A stretch of 64,000 nucleotides of DNA from Mycobacterium sp. PS03-16 (GCF_004570325.1 NZ_SPQO01000024.1:1-64000); one strand, 5' to 3'; positions 25,691 to 34,539 are shown, counted from the first letter of the stretch. The notes: generated by a model not told the origin, from the letters alone. Numbers and translations are program-made.

Positions 25691-26568
25691 TGGCCGACCA
25701 GCACGCGGGTCCCGTGGCAGATCCACCGGTGGGCGAGCCGCAGAAGAAGTCGTCGCGCGCCGGTCGCAACCTGCCCGCCGCGATCGCGGTGGGTGTCCTG
25801 CTCGGCGGTGGGCTGATCGCGATCCTGTTGTTCGCGCCGTATCTGTGGCTGGCGCTGGTCGCGGCGGCCGTGGCCGCCGGCACCTGGGAGGTGTGCCAGC
25901 GCCTCGGTGAGGCCGGCTACCGGATGCCCGTCGTCCCGCTGCTCATCGGCGGGCAGGCCACCCTGTGGCTGACGTGGCCGTTCGGCGCCACCGGCGCGCT
26001 GGGCGGGTTCGCCGGCACCGTCGTGGTGTGCATGATCTGGCGTCTGGTGGGCCAGGGCCTCAATCACGCGCCGCAGAACTACTCCCGCGACATCGCCGCG
26101 ACGGTGTTCCTGGTCACCTGGGTGCCGCTGTTCGCGAGCTTCGGCGCGCTGCTGATCTATCCCGACGACGGGGCCAACCGGGTCTTCAGCCTGATGCTCG
26201 GCGTGGTGTTCTCCGACATCGGCGGCTACGTGGCGGGGGTGCTGTTCGGCAGGCACACGATGGCGCCGGCCATCAGCCCCAAGAAGTCGTGGGAGGGGCT
26301 GGGCGGCTCGCTGCTGTTCGGGGTGACGGCCTCGGTGCTCGCCGTGGTGTACCTGCTCGACAAGCCGTGGTGGGCGGGCGTCGCACTCGGCGTCATGCTG
26401 GTGATCACCGGCACGCTCGGCGACCTGGTCGAGTCGCAGTTCAAGCGCGACCTCGGCATCAAGGACATGAGCAATCTGCTGCCCGGCCACGGCGGCGTCA
26501 TGGACCGGATCGATGCGATGCTGCCCTCGGCCGTCGCCACCTGGATCGTGCTGACGCTGCTGGCCTGA
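25690..26568 (+). CDS. cdsA: Phosphatidate cytidylyltransferase
   Basis: 292 residues: a polar N-terminal tail then about eight membrane helices, ending with the CDP-alcohol-forming signature around FSDIGGYVAGVLFGR, SPKKSWEGLGGSL and GDLVESQFKRDLGIKDMSN LLPGHGGVMDRID (split here). It makes CDP-diacylglycerol for phosphatidylinositol and cardiolipin. The GTG overlaps the frr stop codon by one base. Confidence 0.94.
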   Translation: MADQHAGPVADPPVGEPQKKSSRAGRNLPAAIAVGVLLGGGLIAILLFAPYLWLALVAAAVAAGTWEVCQRLGEAGYRMPVVPLLIGGQATLWLTWPFGATGALGGFAGTVVVCMIWRLVGQGLNHAPQNYSRDIAATVFLVTWVPLFASFGALLIYPDDGANRVFSLMLGVVFSDIGGYVAGVLFGRHTMAPAISPKKSWEGLGGSLLFGVTASVLAVVYLLDKPWWAGVALGVMLVITGTLGDLVESQFKRDLGIKDMSNLLPGHGGVMDRIDAMLPSAVATWIVLTLLA

Positions 26569-26593
26569 GCCGGGTGGGATACTGGGTGCAGTC

Positions 26594-27757
26594 ATGGCTG
26601 AAACCTCTCTGCCGCTCGTCTTCGACGCCCCGCGCCGCGCCAAGCCGCCGCGGCACCTCGCCGACCTCGACGAGACCGCCCGCGCCGCCGCCGTCACCGA
26701 TCTCGGCCTGCCGCCGTTTCGGGCGAAACAGCTGGCCAACCACTATTACGGCCGGTTCAGCGCCGATCCGCACCAGATGACCGACCTGCCCGCCGGAGCC
26801 CGGGAGAAGGTCGCCGACGCGCTGTTCCCGACGTTGCTCACCGCGGTCCGCGAGATCGAGACCGATGCGGGCGAGACCCGCAAGATGCTGTGGCGCGCGG
26901 TGGACGGGACGACGTTCGAGTCGGTGCTGATGCGCTACTCGGACCGCAACACCGTGTGCATCTCGTCACAGGCCGGCTGCGGGATGGCGTGCCCGTTCTG
27001 CGCGACCGGTCAGGGCGGACTCAAGCGCAACCTGTCGACCGCGGAAATCCTCGAACAGGTGCGCGCGGCCGCGGTCGAGCTGCGCGACCGCGACGGCGAC
27101 GGCATCGCCCCCGCCATGCGCGCAGGGCAGGACCGCAGTGACTCGGGAAAGAAGTCGGGCGGGCGCCTGTCCAACATCGTGTTCATGGGCATGGGCGAAC
27201 CGCTGGCCAACTACAACCGCGTGCTCGACGCGGTCCGCCGCATCGTCGCGCCGCCGCCCAACGGCTTCGGGATCTCGGCCCGGTCGGTGACGGTGTCGAC
27301 CGTCGGGTTGGCCCCGGCGATCCGCAAACTGGCCGACGAGCGGCTCAACGTCACGCTGGCGGTCTCCCTGCACACCCCTGACGACGAGCTGCGCGACACG
27401 CTGGTGCCGGTCAACAACCGGTGGCCGGTCGCCGAGGTCCTCGACGCCGCCCGCTACTACGCCGATGTCACCGGCCGGCGGGTGTCGATCGAATACGCGC
27501 TGATCCGCGACGTCAACGATCAGCCGTGGCGGGCCGACCTGCTGGGCAAGAAGCTGCACGGGGCACTCGGCCCGCTGGTGCACGTCAACCTCATCCCGCT
27601 CAACCCGACCCCGGGCAGCAAGTGGGACGCCAGCCCCAAACCCGTCGAGCGCGAGTTCGTCCGGCGGGTCCGCGAACGCGGGGTGTCGTGCACGGTGCGT
27701 GACACCCGCGGGCGGGAGATCGCCGCCGCCTGCGGGCAGTTGGCCGCACAGGGCTGA
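26594..27757 (+). CDS. rlmN: Dual-specificity 23S rRNA/tRNA methyltransferase RlmN
   Basis: 387 residues. Radical SAM cluster cysteines C129, C133, C136 (SQAGCGMACPFCATG), catalytic cysteines C122 region and C380 (IAAACGQL). Also NIVFMGMGEPLANYNRV and RVSIEYALI. It methylates C2 of A2503 in 23S rRNA and A37 of some tRNAs. A mycobacterial insertion (about residues 155-185, DGDGIAPAMRAGQDRSDSG) separates strands. It converges on the Imm-5-like gene. Confidence 0.95.
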   Translation: MAETSLPLVFDAPRRAKPPRHLADLDETARAAAVTDLGLPPFRAKQLANHYYGRFSADPHQMTDLPAGAREKVADALFPTLLTAVREIETDAGETRKMLWRAVDGTTFESVLMRYSDRNTVCISSQAGCGMACPFCATGQGGLKRNLSTAEILEQVRAAAVELRDRDGDGIAPAMRAGQDRSDSGKKSGGRLSNIVFMGMGEPLANYNRVLDAVRRIVAPPPNGFGISARSVTVSTVGLAPAIRKLADERLNVTLAVSLHTPDDELRDTLVPVNNRWPVAEVLDAARYYADVTGRRVSIEYALIRDVNDQPWRADLLGKKLHGALGPLVHVNLIPLNPTPGSKWDASPKPVEREFVRRVRERGVSCTVRDTRGREIAAACGQLAAQG

Positions 27758-27778
27758 CCCGCCCGCGCCGCGGTCAGC
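27753..27778. terminator. Hairpin spanning the stops of rlmN and its convergent neighbour
   Basis: GCTGACC (27753-27759) pairs with GGTCAGC (27772-27778) around 12 bases; both stop codons lie in the arms. Confidence 0.45.
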
Positions 27779-28319
27779 GCGGGGCGCGCAACGCCGCGTC
27801 GAGTTCGGCGAACCGGCGGTCGACCGGATTGTGGCCAGCGGGTTGGCGCGGCAGGTATGCCAGGACCCGGCTCACCGCCTCGGGCGCGGTCTGCACGGCA
27901 CGCGACATGACGTCGTCGCCGACGTCCGGGCCGTCGGCGCTCCGGCAGGCCAGGGCGGTGTGGACGACGGGCCCGAGGACGTGCCGGGCCTGGCGGACAC
28001 CGGGCAGCCCGGTCTGCAGATCGGTGTGGGTGTAGGCCACCGCGGCGGTCAGCGTGGCCGCGCGCGCGGCGTGCCGGCAGGGGTCGTCGGTGCCGCGGCC
28101 CGCCCGCATCGCCGCCAGCGCGACGATGCGCAGCTGCTGGTCGCGTCTGGCGCCGCGTCCGAACGCGCGAGCCGCCTCCACCGCGGCGCGGGGGCGCGGA
28201 TCGTCGGGGACGCGGCCTTCGAAGATCCGCACCGCCTGCTCGGCGCAGTCGGCGGCCCACAGCGCGATCGCGCGGAGCAGCTCCTGCTCCTGTGTGGAAT
28301 TCCCCAGTGCGTCAACCAT
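27774..28319 (-). CDS. Imm-5-like helical protein (putative immunity-protein fold)
   Basis: 181 residues, all-helical and alanine/arginine-rich. ELLRAIALWAADCAEQAVRIFE, DDPRPRAAVEAARAFGRG and HAARAATLTAAVAYTHTD resemble the Imm-5-like domain found in putative toxin-immunity and related actinobacterial proteins. No toxin or secretion gene is adjacent, so a true immunity role is unproven. ATG at 28319 with GGAG six bases upstream. It lies 38 bases after the TetR gene on the same strand and may share its transcript. Confidence 0.55.
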   Translation of the reverse strand: MVDALGNSTQEQELLRAIALWAADCAEQAVRIFEGRVPDDPRPRAAVEAARAFGRGARRDQQLRIVALAAMRAGRGTDDPCRHAARAATLTAAVAYTHTDLQTGLPGVRQARHVLGPVVHTALACRSADGPDVGDDVMSRAVQTAPEAVSRVLAYLPRQPAGHNPVDRRFAELDAALRAPR

Positions 28320-28357
28320 TGTCGCTCCGATGGCCGGGTGGTCCGGCGCCCGGCGAG

Positions 28358-28912
28358 TCAGTCGGGGTTCTTGAGGCCCACCGCGTGGCGCAACTGCGCC
28401 AGGAACTGGTCCTCGTCGTCGCTGCGGACGATGTAGTGGCACATCGCGACCCGGATCGCGGTGGCGGCCTTGACCGCGGCGTTCGGGCCGGACAGCAGCT
28501 TCTCCAGCCGCGCCCGCATCTGGGGGATGATGCGGGTCAACTGGGCGATCACCACCTCCGGCTCGATGTCGACGAGCCGGACGCCCGAGAAGGACTGCTG
28601 GTAGGACACGATGAAACGCAGTGCGGCGTCCAGCTTCTCGTTGCCCCGCAGGCCGTGGGTGGCCTTGCTGATCCCGCGGTCGAACATCTCGCGCTCGTAG
28701 CGGCCGAACGCGTCGAGCAGTTCCTGCTTGGAGGCGAACCAGCGGTACAGCGTGGGCCGGGAGACGCCGGCCTGCAGCGCGACCTCAGAAAGGCTGAGCT
28801 TCGTCTGGCCGCTGCGGGTGAGCACCTCTGCCGTCGCCGCGAGGATCCGGTGCTGCGTCGACGAATCGTCGAACGCCGCGGGTTCGCGCCGCGTGGTCAG
28901 GGGATCGTTCAC
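28358..28912 (-). CDS. TetR family transcriptional regulator
   Basis: 184 residues. The N-terminal HTH is classic: ILAATAEVLTRSGQTKLSLSEVA, QAGVSRPTLYRWFASKQELLDAF (each shown in part). The C-terminal ligand domain has no recognisable subfamily. GTG start with AAGG upstream. GTGACA and TTAAGG, 16 bases apart just upstream, could be its promoter. Neighbours (phosphotransferase, CoA-transferase across a divergent promoter) are candidate targets. Confidence 0.82.
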   Translation of the reverse strand: MNDPLTTRREPAAFDDSSTQHRILAATAEVLTRSGQTKLSLSEVALQAGVSRPTLYRWFASKQELLDAFGRYEREMFDRGISKATHGLRGNEKLDAALRFIVSYQQSFSGVRLVDIEPEVVIAQLTRIIPQMRARLEKLLSGPNAAVKAATAIRVAMCHYIVRSDDEDQFLAQLRHAVGLKNPD

Positions 28913-29003
28913 GTGCGATGCCTTAACGAAGTGCCGGGAGACTGTCACATCCGATGGTAAGCGGTGTGGCGGTGCGCCACGCCCAACCCGCGGGGGATCT
29001 CGC

Positions 29004-30164
29004 TCACAGGGCCGCCCGCAGCGCCGCCACGGTGTCCAGGTCCCCGAGCGCGATGACGGCGCGGCGCAACCCCTCCAACGCGATCCCCTCGTCCTGCATG
29101 CCGCCCATCCCCGCGGTGATCGACGCGGCGGCATAGGCGTACATCGCGCCCTGCCGGTAGCGCTCCCACAGCTCATCCGCGTCGAGGACGGGTCCGCCGT
29201 GGGTGGCCAGGGCCCGCCGGTACCCGTCGAGCAGCCCTGCTTCGTGGGTGCGCCGGTCCTCGGGCGCCATCCCGGTGATGAGCGTGTAGGCCAGCTCCCG
29301 CGCCGGGTGGCCGCGCCGGACCGCCTGCCAGTCGAGCAGCCCGGCGGCGCCGTCGTGGAAGTACACGTTGCCCGGATGGGCGTCGCCGTGCACGACGGTG
29401 TGCGGCGGCCGGTCGACCACGCGGGCGATCGCGCGGTAGTGCTCGTCGATGAACCGCCCGGCGTCCACGGCGATGTCCGTGCGGCCGGCCAGCCGGCGCG
29501 CCGACGCCCGCAGCAGCGCGCCGGTCAGCATCGAGGTGCGGTCCTCGGAGTTCGAGTACACCCAGCCGAGCGCGCCCCGCCCCGACCGCGTCGGCAGCCG
29601 CAGCCAGAACGCGGCGTGCAGCGCGGCGAGCAGCTCGACGATCTGCGCCGCGCGGTCGGGGTTCAGCGGATGCAGCGTGTCGGCGAACTCGCACCCCGCG
29701 GCCGCGAGGTCCTCGAGGACCAGCACGTAGCGGCCGGTCACCGGGTCGTACGCGGAACCGTAGCACCGCGGCGCACCACGGATGATCGGTGAGAGACGTT
29801 CGTAGAACAGCACTTCGGTGTGCGCGAGGCGCCAGAGCTCACCCATCAGCCGGGTCGTCGCCGTCCGCGCGGGCAGCTTGACGAACACGCTGGCCGGGAC
29901 GCCCTCCCCGGCCAGGGAGAGCCGGGCCCGCGATGAGGTGCCCGCCGCGCCGTCGATCACCGACACCGCCGTCACGGTGCGGCCCATCAGCCGCGTCAGC
30001 AGCGCCGGGTCGAGGTCGGTCGCGGCGCGCGGGAACCTCCGCCGGTCGCCGATCACGGCGTCGGTGGCGATGCGCCCGGCGCCGCGTCCGAGATGCCCGG
30101 CCAGACCCGCGGCGTCACGCATGCGGACGGAGACCCGACCCGGAAATCCCTGCGTCGGTGCCAT
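29004..30164 (-). CDS. Aminoglycoside-phosphotransferase-like (APH) kinase
   Basis: 386 residues. N-lobe SVFVKLPA, RYVLVLEDL; catalytic loop HTVVHGDAHPGNVYF; metal-binding LLDWQAVRRG in place of the usual IDWE/D. Such mycobacterial proteins are often annotated as phosphotransferases next to acyl-CoA enzymes, with unknown substrates; resistance is not implied. ATG with GGAGG nine bases upstream. Divergent from the next CoA-transferase. Confidence 0.72.
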   Translation of the reverse strand: MAPTQGFPGRVSVRMRDAAGLAGHLGRGAGRIATDAVIGDRRRFPRAATDLDPALLTRLMGRTVTAVSVIDGAAGTSSRARLSLAGEGVPASVFVKLPARTATTRLMGELWRLAHTEVLFYERLSPIIRGAPRCYGSAYDPVTGRYVLVLEDLAAAGCEFADTLHPLNPDRAAQIVELLAALHAAFWLRLPTRSGRGALGWVYSNSEDRTSMLTGALLRASARRLAGRTDIAVDAGRFIDEHYRAIARVVDRPPHTVVHGDAHPGNVYFHDGAAGLLDWQAVRRGHPARELAYTLITGMAPEDRRTHEAGLLDGYRRALATHGGPVLDADELWERYRQGAMYAYAAASITAGMGGMQDEGIALEGLRRAVIALGDLDTVAALRAAL

Positions 30165-30204
30165 CCTGCACTAGCCTCCACACTGCTCGACGTCGCGGGC
30201 ACAG

Positions 30205-30230
30205 ATTACATTTCTTCGACGATGTGTAAT
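30205..30230. promoter_or_regulatory. Symmetric operator/divergent promoter ATTACA-N14-TGTAAT
   Basis: ATTACA (30205-30210) and TGTAAT (30225-30230) are exact inverted copies. TGTAAT is close to a -10 box on each strand, so the element may be two back-to-back promoters and an operator at once, between the phosphotransferase and the CoA-transferase genes. Confidence 0.5.
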
Positions 30231-30254
30231 GGGATATCGGCAGAAGGGGTCAGC

Positions 30255-31436
30255 GTGGCCGGACCGCTCGAGGGCATCACCGTGGTCGAACTGGGCGTGT
30301 GGGTGGCGGCCCCCGCGGCCGGTGGCATCCTCGCCGACTGGGGCGCCGACGTGGTCAAGATCGAACCGCCCACCGGGGATCCGGCGCGGACGTTCGGCCG
30401 GATGCTGGGGCTGCCGCAGACCGGCGAGGTGGACGCCAACCCGCCGTTCGAGATGGACAATCGCTCGAAACGCAGTGTGGTGCTGGATCTGACGACGGAT
30501 GACGACCGGGCCACCGCGCGCGAACTGGTCGGCGGCGCGGACGTCTTCGTCACCAACGTGCGCCCGGGCGCGCTGTCCCGGCTGGGCCTGGACTTCGGCA
30601 CCGTGGCCGCTGCAAACCCGCGCCTGGTGTACGGGTTGATCACCGGCTATGGGCTCAGTGGCCCGGACGCCGACCGGGCGGCCTACGACGTGGCGGCGTT
30701 CTGGGCCCGCGCCGGCCTGGCGCACCTGCTGACCCGTCCCGGTGACACGCCTCCGTTCCAGCGTGGCGGCATGGGAGACCACACGGCGGGGATGGCCATG
30801 GCGGGTGCGGTGTGTGCGGCGCTGCTGGCGCGCCACCGCACGGGCAGCGGCCAATTGGTCACCACGTCGCTGTACCGCCAGGGCGCGTACACGGCGAGTT
30901 TCGACCTCAACACCTTCGTGCTGACCGGCCACCCGATCGCGATCGGCCGCCGCGAATCGATGGGCAATCCCTGTATGAACAACTACACCGCGGGCGACGG
31001 CCGCCGGTTCTGGGTGGTGGGTCTGCAGGGCGACCGGCACTGGCCGCCGTTGTGCCGGGTGGTCGGCCGTCCGGAGTGGCTGACCGACGACCGGTTCGCC
31101 ACCGCGCGCGCCCGGTCCGAGAACGCGACGGTCCTCATCGCCGAACTCGACGCGCTGTTCGCGACCGCACCGCTCGACGCCTGGGCGGAGCGCTTCTCCG
31201 CCGAACCGGACTTCTTCTGGTCACCGGTCAACACGCTCGACGACGTGCTGGCCGATCCGCAGTTCCACGAGGCCGGCGGTCTGGTGGACGTCCCCGACGG
31301 TGACGGCGCCGTGCCGATGGTGGCGAGCCCCGCCGACTTCCACGGCACCCCGTGGCGGCCGCGCGGTCCCGCCCCGGCGCTCGGTCAGCACACCGACGAG
31401 ATCAAAAAAGAACTGGCGCAACGCCGTAGCGGTTGA
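30255..31436 (+). CDS. Family III (CaiB/BaiF) CoA-transferase
   Basis: 393 residues: GITVVELGVWVAAPAAGGILADWGADVVKIEPP (in part: ILADWGADVVKIEPP), FEMDNRSKRSVVLD, VFVTNVRPGALSRLGLD, and the likely catalytic aspartate in AYDVAAFWARAGLAHLL. It shares family but little close identity with the enzyme at 5489. GTG at 30255 is chosen for AAGGGG six bases upstream; an ATG at 30222 lies inside the operator. Substrate unknown; the divergent phosphotransferase is a common partner in mycobacterial acyl-CoA loci. Confidence 0.8.
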   Translation: MAGPLEGITVVELGVWVAAPAAGGILADWGADVVKIEPPTGDPARTFGRMLGLPQTGEVDANPPFEMDNRSKRSVVLDLTTDDDRATARELVGGADVFVTNVRPGALSRLGLDFGTVAAANPRLVYGLITGYGLSGPDADRAAYDVAAFWARAGLAHLLTRPGDTPPFQRGGMGDHTAGMAMAGAVCAALLARHRTGSGQLVTTSLYRQGAYTASFDLNTFVLTGHPIAIGRRESMGNPCMNNYTAGDGRRFWVVGLQGDRHWPPLCRVVGRPEWLTDDRFATARARSENATVLIAELDALFATAPLDAWAERFSAEPDFFWSPVNTLDDVLADPQFHEAGGLVDVPDGDGAVPMVASPADFHGTPWRPRGPAPALGQHTDEIKKELAQRRSG

Positions 31437-31454
31437 CGGTCGGCGCCGCCGTCA
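31434..31454. terminator. Small hairpin at convergent stops
   Basis: TGACGG (31434-31439) pairs with CCGTCA (31449-31454). Both ends are stop codons, of the CoA-transferase and of the NYN gene. Confidence 0.3.
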
Positions 31455-31826
31455 CCGCGGGTCGATCTCGTCGCGCAGGCGCTGCGCCGGGTAGACGGAC
31501 GCGCCCGCCGCCGTCACCCGCTCGGCCAGGGCGCGGTCGGAGGTGGCGACCCGGACGTGCTCGGGATGGGCGTCGCGGTGGACCAGCCGCACGATCTCGT
31601 CGTCGGCCGAGTCCGCCGCCGGCGCGGGCGCATAGGCGATCCGCACGGCCTGGGAGGTGAGCGCGGGGGTCGGCGGCCGCTCCAGCACCACGGTGACGTC
31701 CGCGCCCTCGCGCGCCGCCCACTGTTCGAGGCATTCGACCAGGCGCGCGGTGGCCGCGCGGCGATCCCGCCACCATCCGTCGGGGCGGGACCCGATGACG
31801 TTCATCGCGTCGACGATCCACCGCAT
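31452..31826 (-). CDS. NYN/PIN-like predicted ribonuclease
   Basis: 124 residues: MRWIVDAMNVIGSRPDGWW gives the first acidic residue and DxxN of NYN domains; VTVVLERPP, SADDEIVRLV and VATSDRALAERV supply further conserved acidic positions. NYN (YacP-like) proteins are metal-dependent RNases. Short single-domain form. The start ATG is the domain start. Last gene of a small minus-strand group after an LLM gene 49 bases upstream. Confidence 0.7.
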   Translation of the reverse strand: MRWIVDAMNVIGSRPDGWWRDRRAATARLVECLEQWAAREGADVTVVLERPPTPALTSQAVRIAYAPAPAADSADDEIVRLVHRDAHPEHVRVATSDRALAERVTAAGASVYPAQRLRDEIDPR

Positions 31827-31875
31827 CTTCCCAGCTTAGGCCCGGTTGTGGACCCGGCGCCACGGCTCGCCGGGC

Positions 31876-32802
31876 TCAGAGCCGGCTCAGCACCGAGGAC
31901 GCGAGCAGGTCCAGGGTCTGGTCGGAGGCCCGGTCGTGGGTGAACAGGACGATCTGTCCGAACCCGAGGTCCGCCAGCTCGCCGAGCCGATCGACGATTG
32001 CCGACGGCGTGCCGATCAGGCCGCCGTCGTGCAGGCCGAACGCCGGTGCCCCGAAGTGCTTCTCGGCGCGCGCCCGGACCTGCGGCAGCTCCCCGTCGTC
32101 GGGCGCCAGCGCCATCACCGCCTCGACGGACATCACGATCGAAGCGGGGTCGCGCCCGATGTCCTCGCACAGCCGGTGCAGCACGCGCACCTTGTGGTCG
32201 AGTTCGCCCAGCGCGTACGTCGGGACATTCCACACATCGGCGTACCGGGCGACCAGCGGCATCGTGTACTTCTCGCCCACGCCGCCGACCACGATCGGTG
32301 GCCGGCGCTCCGGTGCGGGCCGGACCGGGAAGTCCTCGACGCGGTAGTGCTCCCCGGCGAAGTCGATCGTCCCGGTGGCGAACGCCTGCGTGAGGATCTC
32401 CAGCGTCTCGCCCAGGCGGGCGGACCGCTGCGCGAACGATCCCCACGGCAACCCGGCCCGCCGGTGCTCCTCCTCGATCGAACCGCTGCCCAGACCCAGC
32501 TCGAGCCGCCCGCCGCTGATGTGGTCGAGCGTGGTGGCCATTTTGGCCAGCAGCGCCGGGTGGCGGAATTGGTTGCACAGCACCAGGTGTCCGACCCGCA
32601 GCCGCTCGGTGCACGCGAGCAGGGCGGCGGCCACGGTCCACGCCTCCAGCGACGGGTGGTCTTCGGCGCCCGGGCCGTACAGGTGGTCATACAGCCATAG
32701 CGACCCGATGCCGAGTTCCTCGCACCGCCGCGCGCGGTGCAGCAGCTCGGGATAGGTCAGCCCCAGTTGGGGCACGAACACGCCGACGTCAGGAGCCGTC
32801 AT
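31876..32802 (-). CDS. F420-dependent LLM-class oxidoreductase
   Basis: 308 residues: VGVFVPQLGLTYPELL, LWLYDHLYGP, LRVGHLVLCNQFRHPALLAKMA, SGGRLELGLGSGSIEEEHRRAG, PPIVVGGVGEKYTMPLVARYAD. The SGGRLELGLG and IVVGG motifs mark the flavin/F420 barrel. Divergent from another LLM gene with a palindromic promoter between. Substrate unknown. Confidence 0.78.
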   Translation of the reverse strand: MTAPDVGVFVPQLGLTYPELLHRARRCEELGIGSLWLYDHLYGPGAEDHPSLEAWTVAAALLACTERLRVGHLVLCNQFRHPALLAKMATTLDHISGGRLELGLGSGSIEEEHRRAGLPWGSFAQRSARLGETLEILTQAFATGTIDFAGEHYRVEDFPVRPAPERRPPIVVGGVGEKYTMPLVARYADVWNVPTYALGELDHKVRVLHRLCEDIGRDPASIVMSVEAVMALAPDDGELPQVRARAEKHFGAPAFGLHDGGLIGTPSAIVDRLGELADLGFGQIVLFTHDRASDQTLDLLASSVLSRL

Positions 32803-32851
32803 CTCACCGCCGAGGTCGAGGGATCGCGCAGAAGTCCTGTTCGCGAATTAG

Positions 32852-32866
32852 GAGAACTATATTCTC
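32852..32866. promoter_or_regulatory. GAGAA-CTATA-TTCTC palindrome between divergent LLM genes
   Basis: GAGAACTATATTCTC (32852-32866) is a 5-base inverted repeat about an AT centre that can also act as a -10 (TATATT). It sits between two head-to-head LLM oxidoreductase genes, so it may control both. Confidence 0.5.
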
Positions 32867-32914
32867 GAAGGGGCGCGGACGGCAATGCGCCGGAAGCGGA
32901 CGAGAGGCGCGCAG

Positions 32915-33835
32915 GTGCAGTTCACGATCACCCACCCCATGCACACCCATCCCTACAACCCCGAACTGGCCGGTGGCGCGGGGGTCGCCGCCGTCGCCCG
33001 CACGGCCGAGGCGGCCGGCTTCCACGGGTTCGGATTCACCGACCACCCGGCGCCCAGTGCGCGCTGGCTGGCCGCGGGCGGCCACGATGCGCTCGACCCG
33101 TTCGTCGCCATGGGCTTCGCCGCCGCCCACACCACCACGCTGCGGCTGATCCCCAACATCGTCGTGCTGCCGTACCGCAACCCGTTCCTGGTCGCCAAGG
33201 CCGGCGCCACGCTCGACCTGCTGTCCGGGGGGCGGTTCACGCTCGCCGTCGGAGTCGGCTACCTCAAACGCGAGTTCGCTGCGCTCGGTGTCGATTTCGA
33301 CGAGCGTGCCGAGGTGTTCGAGGAGGCGCTGGCCGCGATCCGCGCCGTGTGGACCACCGACGACCTGTCGTTCGAGGGCCGCCACTTCAGCGCACACGGC
33401 ATCACCGCGCATCCGCGGCCGTCGGCCCGACCGCACCCCCCGATCTGGATCGGCGGCAACACCGGCGCCGCCCGCGAACGGGTCGCGACGTTCGGCGCCG
33501 GATGGTGTCCGTTCCCGGCCACCGCGGCACTCGCGCAGACCGCGCGCACCGCGGCGCTGGAGTCCCGCGAGCGGCTCGGCGCGGCCATCGCCGACCTGCA
33601 TCGGCGGCTGGCCGCGCACGGCCGCGACCCGCACACCGTCGACGTCACGTTCACCAACGTGGGCGGCGGCGAACCCGGCGACGACGACTTCGACGCCGAC
33701 CGCTATCTCGAGGGCGCCGCCGCGTTCGCCCGCTGCGGGGTCACCTGCCTGCAGGTGACCATCCCCGGCGACAGCCTCGCCCGCGCGCAGGAGGCGATCG
33801 AGCGGTTCGGCACGCAGGTCATCGCCCGGCAGTGA
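32915..33835 (+). CDS. F420-dependent LLM-class oxidoreductase
   Basis: 306 residues: MQFTITHPMHTHPYNPEL, FGFTDHPAPSARWL, LRLIPNIVVLPYRNPFLVAKA, SGGRFTLAVGVGYLKREFAALG, HPPIWIGGNTGAARERVATFG. GTG at 32915 is preferred because MQFTI begins the fold and GAGAGG lies eight bases before; an ATG at 32885 would add a basic decapeptide. Its last 17 bases overlap the DUF427 gene on the other strand. Confidence 0.78.
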   Translation: MQFTITHPMHTHPYNPELAGGAGVAAVARTAEAAGFHGFGFTDHPAPSARWLAAGGHDALDPFVAMGFAAAHTTTLRLIPNIVVLPYRNPFLVAKAGATLDLLSGGRFTLAVGVGYLKREFAALGVDFDERAEVFEEALAAIRAVWTTDDLSFEGRHFSAHGITAHPRPSARPHPPIWIGGNTGAARERVATFGAGWCPFPATAALAQTARTAALESRERLGAAIADLHRRLAAHGRDPHTVDVTFTNVGGGEPGDDDFDADRYLEGAAAFARCGVTCLQVTIPGDSLARAQEAIERFGTQVIARQ

Positions 33836-34508
33836 GGCCGGGCAGCTCGGCCAGCACGTCGGCGCGGGTGGTGTCGAAGGCGAAACACCCGGCGAGCACG
33901 GCGCTTTCGGCGAGCGGGCAGCGATACGACCAGGCGACGTCGTCGACCACGGTGTCCCCGACGGTCGCCGACCAGTACGTCGCCCAGCCCTTGTAGTTGC
34001 AGTAGCTGGTGGTGCGGCTCTCGTGCAGCAGGTCGGTGCGGACCTGGTCGGCGCCGACGTAGAGCACCGGCGCGAGCGCTGTCTCGAACACCGCGACGGT
34101 GTCGGTGCTGTCGACCAGGACGATGCCCGCGACCGTCACCCGCAGCCGCCGGTGCGTGGGCAGGCAGTCCACCCGGTGGTACGGGTTCGGCGGGTAGTGG
34201 ACGAGTTCGCGGCCCTCCTCGAACCACGTGTCCACGGTGTCCCACGCGACATAGGCGTAGCCGGGGGCCTCCGCCGCCGGTGTGTTCGGTATCCCGCCGA
34301 GTACCTCCACCGGGAATGCGTAACTGAGCGGATGTCCGCGGCGGTGCACCAGCATGACGTCGTCGGTGTCGATCACGGTGCGTCCGGCCAGCACGGCCAC
34401 GACGCGGCGGGGGTGCGGTTCGGCGTAGCCGGCCGGCGCCGACCCGGCCGGGACGAACCAGCCCGCGGGGTCGGCGCTCAGCGGCCCGTGTCCGGCGGTC
34501 AGCGTCAT
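33819..34508 (-). CDS. Tandem DUF427 domain protein
   Basis: 229 residues containing two DUF427 units: one near AVLAGRTVIDTDDVMLVHRRGHPLSYAFP (in part RTVIDTDDVMLV) and one near TVAGIVLVDSTDTVAVFET, ending in the family trait SYCNYKGWATYWS. The family is of unknown function and is common in actinobacteria. ATG at 34508 with GAGGAG ten bases upstream. Confidence 0.75.
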   Translation of the reverse strand: MTLTAGHGPLSADPAGWFVPAGSAPAGYAEPHPRRVVAVLAGRTVIDTDDVMLVHRRGHPLSYAFPVEVLGGIPNTPAAEAPGYAYVAWDTVDTWFEEGRELVHYPPNPYHRVDCLPTHRRLRVTVAGIVLVDSTDTVAVFETALAPVLYVGADQVRTDLLHESRTTSYCNYKGWATYWSATVGDTVVDDVAWSYRCPLAESAVLAGCFAFDTTRADVLAELPGLTAGR

Positions 34509-34539
34509 CGGCGGCTCCTCGGATCGGCGTACACGCGCA

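Noticed and set aside
29004..30164. Aminoglycoside resistance gene
   Set aside because: The kinase fold is clear, but the locus is an acyl-CoA-type neighbourhood and the DWQ metal motif differs; resistance cannot be claimed.
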